From: Xanthomonas massiliensis
Lineage (GTDB): Bacteria; Pseudomonadota; Gammaproteobacteria; Xanthomonadales; Xanthomonadaceae
Direction of reading: 5' to 3'
Assembly (NCBI RefSeq): GCF_900018785.1
Contig: NZ_FCOY01000006.1
Span: 1,364,001 to 1,428,000, forward strand
Length of the DNA: 64,000 bases
Of the stretch, positions 52,521-60,570 are shown piece by piece. Made by a program: the position numbers and the translations under genes. The notes below the pieces were generated by a model. The model was given only the letters and a program-made list of their open reading frames with translations, was not told the origin of the DNA and made no database searches. The stretch's first letter is position 1. Each line of letters begins with the position of its first letter.

Positions 52521-54874
52521 GCCGCGGCGGTTCCGCGGCTGGCCAGCTGCTGCAGTTCCTCGATGATCTGCTTCTGCGAGAGCACGCTCAGGTCCACCAC
52601 CTCGCGCGCCTGGGCGACGTAGTAGGCCAGCTGCTCGTCGCTGCGCGACTGCGACTGCTCCAGCGCGGCGGCGACCTGCTGCAGACGCTCCATCAGCGCC
52701 TCGTTGGACTGGCCGTAGGCCTGCACCGCCGCGCCGAAGGCCTCGCCCAGGCCGGCCACCTCGGCGGCGCCGCCGGTGAGCTGGGCGGCGGCGCTTTCCA
52801 GCTTGCCGGCCTCGTGCTCGATGCGGTCGGTGAAGCGCGTGCCGACGCGCTCGAGCAGGTCGGCCGAGGTGGTGACCAGCGCATCGATCGCGCCACGCTG
52901 CTCGCCGGAGGCATGGTTGACCGCCTCCAGCAGGGTCTGCAGCGTTTCCAGCAGGCGGTTGCGTTCCTCCAGCATCGCGGTGTCGCGCACCATGCTGTCG
53001 GACAGCTTCTGGCGCAGCTCGGCGACGACCTCGGCGGCGGCCTTCGGCGCCTCCGAGGCGGTCTGCACCAGCCGCCCGATCTCGGCCAGGGTTTCGCCGG
53101 CGTGGCGGCGGCCCTGCTCGCCGATGTCCGCGGCGGTGCGTGCCAGCGCCTCGCAGATCGCCTGCTGGCGCTCGGCCGCGGCCTGCCCGGTCCGTTCCCA
53201 CCGTGCGCCCAGGCCGGTCGCCAGTTCCTCGAAGGCCTGCGCCCAGGTCGCCAGGCGCTGCGCGTCGCGCGCCTCCAGCGCCTGCTGCAGCTGATCCTGC
53301 GATTGCCGCAGGCCGTCCAGCCACGCCTGCGCCTGCGTTTCCAGGCCCGAAGCGACTGCCGCCAGCGACTGCCGCTGCTGCTGCAGGCGCTCGGACTGGG
53401 CCGCCTCGTGCCGTGCCAGCGCCTCGCACACTGCCTGCTGCTGCGCGGCGGCCTGCACGCCGGCCTGCTGCCAGCGCTCGGCCAGCGTCGTGGCCAGCGC
53501 GTCGAAGGCCGCCGTCCACGCCTGCACTTGCTGCCGTCCGCCTTCCTCCTGGGCGCGTTGCTGGCGCGCCTGCGCCTGGTCGAAGGCCTGCACCAGCCCG
53601 TCGGCCTGCTGCGCGAAGGTCGCGGCAGCGGTCGCCAGCGCCTGCCCATGGCGATCGGCCAGGGCCGCGTTGGCCACGTCCTGCCGGGCCAGCGCCTGCT
53701 CCCAGGCCTGCGCGTGGCCGGCCACGCCGGTCTCCAGCCGCGTCGCGATCGCCTCGACCAGCGCGGACGAGCGTTGCTCGAAGCCGGCGGCGAAACCTCC
53801 CAGGGTGGCGCGCAGGTCGCGGGCCAGTGCCTGCGCGGCGTGCTGCTGGCGTTCCAGGGCGGCGTCCCACTGCCCGGCCACGCGTGCGGTGGCCGCCTCG
53901 AGCCCGTCCGACACGCCATCGAGCTGGCGGCGCACCGCCTCGCCCACCTGCGCATGCAGGGCACCGGCCTGGTCGGCAACGGCCTGCAGGGTGGCCTGCA
54001 CCACCGGTTGCAGCGCGACGCCCACGCCGCGTGCACTCTCGCCGACGCTGTCCTTCAGCGCCTGCTCCACGTTCGTGGCCAGGGCGCGGTAGGCCGCCTC
54101 GGTGCGCGCATGGAATTCCTGCTGCCCGGCCAGCTGGCGCTCGGCGGCGGCGAGATTCTGCACCTGCAGCGCGTCCGCGCTCGCCTGCAGGCGATCGACC
54201 AGCGCCGGCATCAGCGCGGCCTGCTGCTGCAGCAGGCGGAAGGCCTCCTCGCGCCGCCAGGCCTGCGAGAACGGCCGCAGCACGCCGGCGATCGCCGCGT
54301 CCAGGTGCTGCACCGCCAGCGTCCGCTGGCGCCGTGCCAGCGCCGCCAGCAGGCCGAGCATGGCCGAGGTCGCCACGCCGGCGATCGAGGTGCCGAAAGC
54401 GAACCCCAGCCCCTTCACCGGGGCGGCCAGCGAGCCCTGCACCGCCTGCAGGTCGGCCGCGCCCTCCAGCGCCAGGCCGGTGCCGCGCAGGGTGACCATC
54501 ATGCCCAGCAGGGTGCCGAGCATGCCCAGCAGCACCAGCAGGCCGACCAGGTAGGGCGTCAGCGCCGGTGCCGGCAGCGCCACGCGCTCGCCTTCCACGC
54601 GCAGGCGCACGGCGTGGCGCAGGCCGGCCGGCACCCGCGCGAGCCAGTCGTCCAGGTTCGCCGGGGATGCGTCCAGGCCATCGACGGCGCGGGCCAGCCC
54701 GGCGCTGGCCTGGTCGTAGCGGTACAGCTCGGCGGCACCGGCCAGGTAGCACAGCGCGATCACCGCGGCGATGGCGGCACCGAGCGGATGGTTGCCGAGG
54801 TAGCCGATGCCGACCCAGCCCACGGCGAGCAGGCCGGCCAGGAAGACGAGGGAGGAAACGAGGTGTCTGGGCAT
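52517..54874 (-). CDS. DUF802 / MotA-TolQ-like membrane protein with a long coiled-coil tail
   Basis: The 785-residue protein has four predicted membrane helices: 6-26, 31-51, 106-129 and 154-180. Helices three and four contain GMLGTLLGMMVTLRG and GFAFGTSIAGVATSAMLGLLAAL, close to the pore-lining helices of TolQ, ExbB and MotA. The remaining 600 residues are an Ala/Gln-rich helical tail, including an internal repeat (W453 and W544 lie in two 91-residue copies with AFDALATTLAERW and AFEELATGLGARW). Four inner-membrane helices plus a giant cytoplasmic coiled tail is also the architecture of ZorA. The start is the ATG before PRHLVSSLVFL. Function is not established. Confidence 0.82.
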   Translation of the reverse strand: MPRHLVSSLVFLAGLLAVGWVGIGYLGNHPLGAAIAAVIALCYLAGAAELYRYDQASAGLARAVDGLDASPANLDDWLARVPAGLRHAVRLRVEGERVALPAPALTPYLVGLLVLLGMLGTLLGMMVTLRGTGLALEGAADLQAVQGSLAAPVKGLGFAFGTSIAGVATSAMLGLLAALARRQRTLAVQHLDAAIAGVLRPFSQAWRREEAFRLLQQQAALMPALVDRLQASADALQVQNLAAAERQLAGQQEFHARTEAAYRALATNVEQALKDSVGESARGVGVALQPVVQATLQAVADQAGALHAQVGEAVRRQLDGVSDGLEAATARVAGQWDAALERQQHAAQALARDLRATLGGFAAGFEQRSSALVEAIATRLETGVAGHAQAWEQALARQDVANAALADRHGQALATAAATFAQQADGLVQAFDQAQARQQRAQEEGGRQQVQAWTAAFDALATTLAERWQQAGVQAAAQQQAVCEALARHEAAQSERLQQQRQSLAAVASGLETQAQAWLDGLRQSQDQLQQALEARDAQRLATWAQAFEELATGLGARWERTGQAAAERQQAICEALARTAADIGEQGRRHAGETLAEIGRLVQTASEAPKAAAEVVAELRQKLSDSMVRDTAMLEERNRLLETLQTLLEAVNHASGEQRGAIDALVTTSADLLERVGTRFTDRIEHEAGKLESAAAQLTGGAAEVAGLGEAFGAAVQAYGQSNEALMERLQQVAAALEQSQSRSDEQLAYYVAQAREVVDLSVLSQKQIIEELQQLASRGTAAA

Positions 54875-54884
54875 GGGGTTCCGG

Positions 54885-55601
54885 TCAGCGGGTGCGAAGC
54901 GCCTCGAGCAGGCCTTCGATGGGGTGGAAGCGGACATCCAGTTCCGACAGCAGCACGGCCCGCATGTCGTGGCGGAACAGGTCCAGCCAGGTGCGGCCGG
55001 CCGTGGCGTCGGCGGATGCGGAGAAGATGTCGTCGGCAGGCGCCTGGGCGTGGCCGCGCAGGTGCAGGAAGCGCCGTTCGAGCAGGTCCGGCACCATCGC
55101 CAGCAGCGCGTACTCGCGCGGGCCGAGCACGCGCTCCATGGCCGCGTCGAGCTCGGCCAGCCGCCGCAGCGGCGCCGGCCGGGCCGCCAGCAGGTCGCGC
55201 AGGCGCCCGCGCAGGCGCCCCGTGGCGGCCAGCATGGACTGCTGCAGCGTGGCGTGGCGCTTGCGGAACGCGGCGAAGTCCGGCGGCGAAACCGCTGCCG
55301 TCGCATCCGGACCGGGAGCCAGCTCAGGAGCCTGGCCGATGGCCTGCACCAGCGCCTGCCGGGCCAGCGTGCATTCCCGTTCGACCTCCTCCGCGTCGAA
55401 GGCGAGCGGTTCCGCCTCCGGCTCGGGCAGGCGGCCGTCGAGCGCGCCGGCCAGCACCACCGCGCGGTTCCAGTCGACCCATTGCCCCAGCCGGTCGGCC
55501 AGCGGTGTCGCCGCCGATGCCCGGCCTTCCCCGGCCAGGCGCGCCAACAGGCGGACGAACGCCGGGCCCTGCACGGGCGCCGGGGAGGAATGCTGCATCA
55601 T
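54885..55601 (-). CDS. DUF3348 protein, first gene of the stator-like cluster
   Basis: The 238-residue protein is predicted to be soluble and helical, with FVRLLARLAGEGRASAATPLADRLGQWVDWNRAVVLAGAL near its N-terminus and LFRHDMRAVLLSELDVRFHPIEGLLEAL at its end. I assign it to DUF3348, an uncharacterised family. It precedes the DUF802 gene by 10 bp. Two start codons are adjacent (MM). No catalytic motif is visible. Confidence 0.72.
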   Translation of the reverse strand: MMQHSSPAPVQGPAFVRLLARLAGEGRASAATPLADRLGQWVDWNRAVVLAGALDGRLPEPEAEPLAFDAEEVERECTLARQALVQAIGQAPELAPGPDATAAVSPPDFAAFRKRHATLQQSMLAATGRLRGRLRDLLAARPAPLRRLAELDAAMERVLGPREYALLAMVPDLLERRFLHLRGHAQAPADDIFSASADATAGRTWLDLFRHDMRAVLLSELDVRFHPIEGLLEALRTR

Positions 55602-55684
55602 CGATACTGGCTAAAAAACCGCCATTCTACACGCCCCGCCGTCCTGCCCGGCCGTTGCCGAGCGTCGCGCGCCGGGGCCGGCGC

Positions 55685-55708
55685 AAAAAGCCCGGCCGGA
55701 GCCGGGCT
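55685..55708 (-). terminator. Rho-independent terminator of the OmpA lipoprotein gene
   Basis: AGCCCGGC and GCCGGGCT form an 8-bp stem with a 4-nt loop, and TTTTT follows on the minus strand. It separates the lipoprotein gene from the DUF3348 gene, so the two are different transcription units. Confidence 0.85.
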
Positions 55709-55737
55709 CGGGATGCCCCGGGACGCCGTGCCGGCCG

Positions 55738-56433
55738 TCAGGAGCGCAGCGGCACCACGCGGATCTCCACGCGGCGGTTCTGCGCGCGCCCGGCCTCGGT
55801 GCTGTTGTCAGCGATCGGGTAGGCCTTGCCGGCGCCCAGGGTCTGGATGCGCACCGCCTGCACGCCCTGGCCTTCCAGGTAGGCGGCGACCGAGTCGGCG
55901 CGCTGCTTGGACAGCTGCAGGTTGTAGGCGTCGCTGCCCACGCTGTCGGTATGGCCGACCACCTCGATCATGGTCTGGTTGTACTCGGCCAGGGTGCCGG
56001 CCACGCCGTTGAGCGCGGAATAGAACTGCGGCTTGAGCGTGGCCTTGCCGAAGTCGAAGGTGATGCCGTCGGGCAGGTTCAGGGTGATGTTGTCGCCCTG
56101 GCGCTGCACGTCGATGCCGGTGTTGGCGGTGCGCTCGCGCAGCGCGCGTTCCTGGCGGTCCTGGTAGTTGCCGATCGCCGCGCCCGACAGCGCGCCGATG
56201 CCGGCGCCGACCATCGCGTGCTGGCGGCGCTCGGTGGCGCTGTTGCCGCTGAGCAGGCCGGCGGCCACGCCGATCGCGGTACCGATCAGCGCACCGGTGC
56301 CGGTGCGGTTGCGCTGCTGGGTCGGGTTGCCGTTCTGGTCCTGCTGCACGTAGGACCCGCCGGTGGCGCAGGCCGACAGCAGCACGCTGGTGGCCAGTGC
56401 CAGGGCGGTGGCCTTGAGAATGTTCGAAGTCAT
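55738..56433 (-). CDS. OmpA-family lipoprotein with glycine-zipper segment
   Basis: The 231-residue precursor has a lipobox LSAC (C22). A glycine-zipper stretch follows (GTGALIGTAIGVAAGLLSGN...AMVGAGIGALSGAAIGNYQ, about 46-89) and then an OmpA peptidoglycan-binding domain with TFDFGKATL, VVGHTDSVGSDAYN, LSKQRADSVAAYL and AQNRRVEI. It resembles YiaD-type lipoproteins that tether the outer membrane to peptidoglycan. A terminator follows it, so it is transcribed apart from the stator-like cluster beside it. Confidence 0.9.
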   Translation of the reverse strand: MTSNILKATALALATSVLLSACATGGSYVQQDQNGNPTQQRNRTGTGALIGTAIGVAAGLLSGNSATERRQHAMVGAGIGALSGAAIGNYQDRQERALRERTANTGIDVQRQGDNITLNLPDGITFDFGKATLKPQFYSALNGVAGTLAEYNQTMIEVVGHTDSVGSDAYNLQLSKQRADSVAAYLEGQGVQAVRIQTLGAGKAYPIADNSTEAGRAQNRRVEIRVVPLRS

Positions 56434-56562
56434 CAGATCTCTCCCAAATTTGCCGGCGATGCGGCACGAAATATTTCCGAAGTGCTCCAGGGAGCGGCGG
56501 CAAGCATAGCCAGCCGGCCGCGAAACGCCGGTGATGCGCGGGACCGCGCGGCCAGTGCCGAT

Positions 56563-57996
56563 TCAGCTTGTGCGGACGGCGGTCGGAAGCCCGCGCCATG
56601 CCGCCAGCGCTGCGTCGCGGCCGGCGGCCAGGTCCACCAGGGGAGGCGGATAGCCGGCGCGCGCGGCCATGGCCGCGGCCGTGGCCGATTCCCACGGCGC
56701 GTGGCGCTGCGCCGGCGGCAGCTGCGCCAGTTCCGGCAGCCAGCGCGCCAGGTAGCGCGCCTGCGGATCGAAGCGGCGCGACTGCGTGACGGGATTGAAG
56801 ATGCGGAAATACGGCGCGGCATCGGCACCGGTGCCCGCCACCCATTGCCAGCCCAGGGTGTTGTTGGCCAGGTCCGCGTCCACCAGCGTCTCCCAGAACC
56901 AGCGCGCGCCCTCGTGCCAGTGGACGCGCAGGTGCTTGCACAGGAAGCTGGCCACGATCATCCGCACCCGGTTGTGCATCCAGCCGGTGGCCCACAGCTC
57001 GCGCATGCCCGCATCGACGATCGGGATCCCGGTGCGGCCGTGCCGCCATGCGGCCAGGACGGCCGGATCGGCCGCGGCCCAGGGAAAGGCATCGAACCGC
57101 GGATCCAGGTTGCGCTCGGCGGTATCCGGGAAGTGGTACAGCAGGTGGTGGGCGAACTCGCGCCAGCCCAGCTGGCGCAGCCAGGCCTCGGCGTCGGCCT
57201 CGGCACCGGCATCGCGCAAGGACAGCACCGCCTGCGCGCAGCGCCAGGGCGCGATCTCGCCGAAGTGCAGGTGCGGCGACAGCCGCGAGGTACCGGTGCG
57301 GTCGGGCAGGTCGCGCTGTTCGCGGTAGCCGCGCAGGGCACCCTCGAGGAAGGCGTCCAGCAGCGCCTGCGCACCGGCCTCGCCCGGCTGCCAGTGGGCC
57401 CAGAACCCGGCATCCCAGGCCGGGCGCGGGCGCAACCCGAGGTCCGCCAACGGCGCACCGCGCAAGTCTTCCGGCAGCGACGGGAATACCGCAGGCGCCT
57501 GCCACGGTGCCGGCAGCGCCAGGCGCGCGCGGGCGCTGCGCCAGAACGGAGTGAACACCCGGTACGGCGCCCCGCGGCCGGTCGCCAGGGTCCAGGGCTC
57601 GAACAACAGCGTCGCATTGAAGCTCGCCACGTCCAGGCCCTGGCCGCGCAGCGCGCGCTTGATCGCCGCGTCGCGGGCGATGCCGGCCGGTTCGTAGCCG
57701 CGATTCCAGTACACCGCCGCCGCGCCGGTCTCGGCCGCCAGCGCCTGCAGCGTCGGCAATGCCGGTCCCTGCCGCAGCAGCAGGCGCGAACCGCGCGCGC
57801 GCAGCGATGCATCCAGCGCCGCCAGCGAGCGATGCAGCCACGCCTCGGAGGCCGGCCCGGCGCGCCAGGCGCCCTCCTCCTCCGGCGCGCGGACATATAC
57901 CGGAACCGGCACGTGGCCGACCGCCAGCGCCGCCTGCAGCGCGGGGTTGTCGTCCAGGCGCAGGTCGCGCCGGAACCAGACCAGGGCGAAGGTCAT
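56563..57996 (-). CDS. phr: Deoxyribodipyrimidine photolyase / cryptochrome
   Basis: The 477-residue flavoprotein has an N-terminal antenna domain (FALVWFRRDLRLDDNPAL) and a C-terminal FAD domain with TSRLSPHLHFGEIAPW, WREFAHHLLYHFP, MHNRVRMIVASFLCKHL and WQWVAGTGADAAPYFRIFNPVTQ. These are the class I CPD photolyase motifs, including the tryptophan and asparagine residues around the flavin. It repairs UV dimers with blue light. The start MTFALVWFRRDL is preferred; a longer upstream reading gives Arg-rich sequence. A cryptochrome role cannot be excluded. Confidence 0.93.
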   Translation of the reverse strand: MTFALVWFRRDLRLDDNPALQAALAVGHVPVPVYVRAPEEEGAWRAGPASEAWLHRSLAALDASLRARGSRLLLRQGPALPTLQALAAETGAAAVYWNRGYEPAGIARDAAIKRALRGQGLDVASFNATLLFEPWTLATGRGAPYRVFTPFWRSARARLALPAPWQAPAVFPSLPEDLRGAPLADLGLRPRPAWDAGFWAHWQPGEAGAQALLDAFLEGALRGYREQRDLPDRTGTSRLSPHLHFGEIAPWRCAQAVLSLRDAGAEADAEAWLRQLGWREFAHHLLYHFPDTAERNLDPRFDAFPWAAADPAVLAAWRHGRTGIPIVDAGMRELWATGWMHNRVRMIVASFLCKHLRVHWHEGARWFWETLVDADLANNTLGWQWVAGTGADAAPYFRIFNPVTQSRRFDPQARYLARWLPELAQLPPAQRHAPWESATAAAMAARAGYPPPLVDLAAGRDAALAAWRGLPTAVRTS

Positions 57997-58248
57997 CGCC
58001 CGGCGTCCCGGCCGGACAACGCCCCGCGCCCACGTGCCGCCGCGATCGGGCGCTCGCGTCCTTGGTCCATCGCGATCGGGCGCCGGTCGCCTGCGCCAGG
58101 GTGGCGGACGCGATCCGGCCACCGGGCCGGGACAGCCGGTACCGGCGACAGGCCGCCACCGCCCTTCCCGCCCGGGCGCCGGCCGGTGCCCGTGCCGGAA
58201 CCCCTCTGCCGGCGCCTGGAGCAGGTGCGGACGATCGCGTGCACGGCG

Positions 58249-59664
58249 CTACTCGAAGCTGCCGACCGAATCGTGCGCCAGGTTGTCGAAGCGGGTGTAC
58301 TCGCCGAAAAACTTGAGCTTGAGCGAGCCGGTCGGGCCGGAACGCTGCTTGCCGATGATGATCTCGGCCAGGCCCTTGTCCGGGGAGTTCTCGCGGTTGT
58401 AGTAGTCGTCGCGGTAGATGAACACGATCATGTCCGCGTCCTGCTCGATGGCGCCGGATTCGCGCAGGTCGGCCATCACCGGGCGCTTGTCGGTGCGCGA
58501 CTCCAGCGAGCGGTTGAGCTGGGACAGGGCGATCACCGGCACGCTCAGCTCCTTGGCCAGGCCCTTGAGCGAACGGCTGATCTCGGAGATCTCGGTGGCG
58601 CGGTTCTCGCTGTTGCCCGGCACGCTCATCAGCTGCAGGTAGTCGATGACGATCAGGCCCAGGTCGTGCTCGCGCTTGAGCCGGCGCGCCTTGGAGCGCA
58701 GCACCTCCGGCGACAGGCCCGGGGTGTCGTCGATGAAGATCTTGGTCTGCTTGAGCATGGAGATCGCGCTCGTCACCCGGCTCCAGTCCTCGTCCTCGAG
58801 CTGGCCGGTGCGCAGGCGCTGGGCGTTGATCCGGCCGTTGGAGGAAATCAGGCGCATGGCCAGCTGCGCGGCCGACATTTCCATCGAGAACACCGCCACC
58901 GCCTTCTTCGACTTGATCGCCGCGAACTCGGCGATGTTCAGCGCGAAGGTGGTCTTGCCCATGGCCGGGCGCGCGGCCAGGATCACCAGGTCGGTGGCCT
59001 GCAGGCCGGCGGTCATGTTGTCGAACTCGGTGTAGCCGGTCGGCAGGCCGGTGACGCTGCCGCCGTTCTCGAAGCGGGTCTGCAGGACCTCGAAGGCATC
59101 CTTGAGCGCGGTGTTCATGCCGACGAAATCGGTGCGCCCGCGGGCGCCGGCCTCGGCGATGTGGAACACCTGCTTCTCGGCGGTGGCCAGCAGCTCGGCG
59201 CTGTCGCGCCCCTCGGGCTGGAAGGCGTCGTTGACGATGCCGGTGCCGACCTCGATCAGCTGCCGCAGCACCGCCTTGTCGCGCACGATCTCCGCGTAGG
59301 CGGCGATGTTGGCCGCCGACGGCGTGGTGCTGGCCAGCTCGATCAGGTAGGCGCCGTCGCCGACCTGGTCCAGCTTGCCCTGCGACTCGAACCACTCGGT
59401 CAGGGTCACCGCATCGAAGGGACGGCTCTTCTCGGCCAGCTCGCGGATGGCGCGGTAGATCAGCTGGTGGTCGCGCCGGTAGAAGTCGTTCTCGGTGAGC
59501 TGGTCGTTGACCTTGTCGTAGGCGTCCGGGGCCAGCATGAGGCCGCCCAGCACCGCCTGCTCCGCCTCCACCGAATGCGGCGGCACCCGCAGCTGCTCGA
59601 TGCGCTGGTCGCTGCGATCGCTGCCGCGGTTGCTGGAATTGCGGAAACCGGGACGGGCGGACAT
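58249..59664 (-). CDS. dnaB: Replicative DNA helicase DnaB
   Basis: The 471-residue hexameric helicase has an N-terminal DnaG/DnaA-contact domain (PPHSVEAEQAVLGGLM) and a RecA-like motor with Walker A ARPAMGKTT. Further motifs are VFSMEMSAAQLAMR, LIVIDYLQLMS, SQLNRSLE and MADLRESGAIEQDAD. No intein interrupts it. The start MSARPGFRNSS follows an AGGAG site by about 10 nt; an upstream reading adds Arg-rich residues only. A DnaA-type box lies about 95 bp upstream. Confidence 0.97.
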   Translation of the reverse strand: MSARPGFRNSSNRGSDRSDQRIEQLRVPPHSVEAEQAVLGGLMLAPDAYDKVNDQLTENDFYRRDHQLIYRAIRELAEKSRPFDAVTLTEWFESQGKLDQVGDGAYLIELASTTPSAANIAAYAEIVRDKAVLRQLIEVGTGIVNDAFQPEGRDSAELLATAEKQVFHIAEAGARGRTDFVGMNTALKDAFEVLQTRFENGGSVTGLPTGYTEFDNMTAGLQATDLVILAARPAMGKTTFALNIAEFAAIKSKKAVAVFSMEMSAAQLAMRLISSNGRINAQRLRTGQLEDEDWSRVTSAISMLKQTKIFIDDTPGLSPEVLRSKARRLKREHDLGLIVIDYLQLMSVPGNSENRATEISEISRSLKGLAKELSVPVIALSQLNRSLESRTDKRPVMADLRESGAIEQDADMIVFIYRDDYYNRENSPDKGLAEIIIGKQRSGPTGSLKLKFFGEYTRFDNLAHDSVGSFE

Positions 59665-59758
59665 GGAAACACGACTCCTGCGGCGCGCGGCCGCTGACCT
59701 GACGGGGACCTCGCCCACATGCTAGTGCCCGCCGCTGTGCACAGGCGACGGAACAAGC

Positions 59759-59767
59759 TGTGGATAA
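59759..59767. promoter_or_regulatory. Perfect DnaA box upstream of dnaB
   Basis: TGTGGATAA is the exact complement of the DnaA box TTATCCACA. A related TGTGCACAG lies about 20 bp away. It is located in the 207-bp region between dnaB and the FMN reductase gene, about 95 bp before the dnaB start. Control of dnaB by DnaA is inferred; origin activity is unlikely with one box. Confidence 0.55.
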
Positions 59768-59871
59768 CCTTGCCGGCGATCTCTTCGCGGCAGGGAAAGA
59801 CGGCACCGGCGCCCTTGCGGCGCCGGTTCGTCATTATCGCAGGCCGGGCCGATGCCCGCAGCCGGCGGCGT

Positions 59872-60426
59872 TCAGCCTTTCTGCTTGCCGATCCAGGCGA
59901 TGAAGCGATCGACGAAGCCCTGCAGGAACTTGCGCGTGCCGTCGTTGCCGACGTTGCCGTCCTCGTCCAGCAGGCCCTCGGTGTAGTGGATGAACACCTC
60001 CGGCTGCGGCAGCACCGCCAGGTCCAGGTAGGCGGCCACGTTGCGCAGGTGCTGCTGCGCCAGCGCCGAACCGATGGCGCCGATCGAGGCACCGATCACC
60101 GCCGCCGGCTTGCCGGCGAACGCGCTGTCGCCGTAGGGACGCGAGGCGGTGTCGATCGCGTTCTTGAGCACCCCCGGGATCGAGCGGTTGTACTCGGGAG
60201 TGACGAACAGCACCGCATCGGCTGCCCGGATCTGCTGCTTGAGCCGCGTGCCCTGGGCCGGATAGGCGCCGTCGTTGTCCTGGTCGTAGAGCGGGATGTC
60301 GCCGATCTCGAGGAACTCGAAGCTGGCCCGGTCGCCGGCCAGCTTCGCCACGGCCCTGGCCAGCCGCCGGTTGATCGAGGCCTTGCGCAGGCTGCCGACC
60401 AGCACCGCCACCTTGTAACCGCTCAT
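59872..60426 (-). CDS. NADPH-dependent FMN reductase (ChrR/azoreductase-like)
   Basis: The 184-residue flavodoxin-fold protein has VAVLVGSLRKASINRRLA, the phosphate-binding GSLRKxSxNR loop, and FVTPEYNRSIPGVLKNAIDTASRP, a signature of NADPH:FMN or quinone reductases of the ChrR type. It probably reduces quinones or FMN and protects against oxidative stress. The ATG before SGYKVAVL has AAGGAG seven nt upstream; the alternative start five codons earlier would lie inside that site. Confidence 0.9.
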   Translation of the reverse strand: MSGYKVAVLVGSLRKASINRRLARAVAKLAGDRASFEFLEIGDIPLYDQDNDGAYPAQGTRLKQQIRAADAVLFVTPEYNRSIPGVLKNAIDTASRPYGDSAFAGKPAAVIGASIGAIGSALAQQHLRNVAAYLDLAVLPQPEVFIHYTEGLLDEDGNVGNDGTRKFLQGFVDRFIAWIGKQKG

Positions 60427-60516
60427 CTGTGACTCCTTCATGTGTGGAAATGCCGGACCACGCTAAACCGGCCCGGGCACAGGCCGAGTGAAGGCGCGCG
60501 CCCTGGAAGCAACGGA

Positions 60517-60540
60517 AAAGGCCGGCGAATGCCGGCCTTT
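60517..60540 (-). terminator. Rho-independent terminator after the glycine-zipper gene
   Basis: AAAGGCCGGC and GCCGGCCTTT form a 10-bp perfect stem with a GAAT or ATTC loop; on the minus strand TTTT follows within the stem end. It separates this gene from the FMN reductase gene. Confidence 0.75.
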
Positions 60541-60570
60541 CCATCCTCGCCCGGCACGGCACGCCTGCAC

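Noticed and set aside
52517-55306. Larger reading of the DUF802 gene starting at 55306
   Set aside because: The extra N-terminus lies over the DUF3348 gene in another frame and is Arg/Pro-rich; the membrane-helix start at 54874 is the sensible one.
51230-55601. Classical Zorya defence system
   Set aside because: The membrane pair resembles ZorA/ZorB in architecture, but no ZorC, ZorD helicase/nuclease or ZorE is present nearby, and the flanks are housekeeping genes. Reported only as a stator-like cluster.
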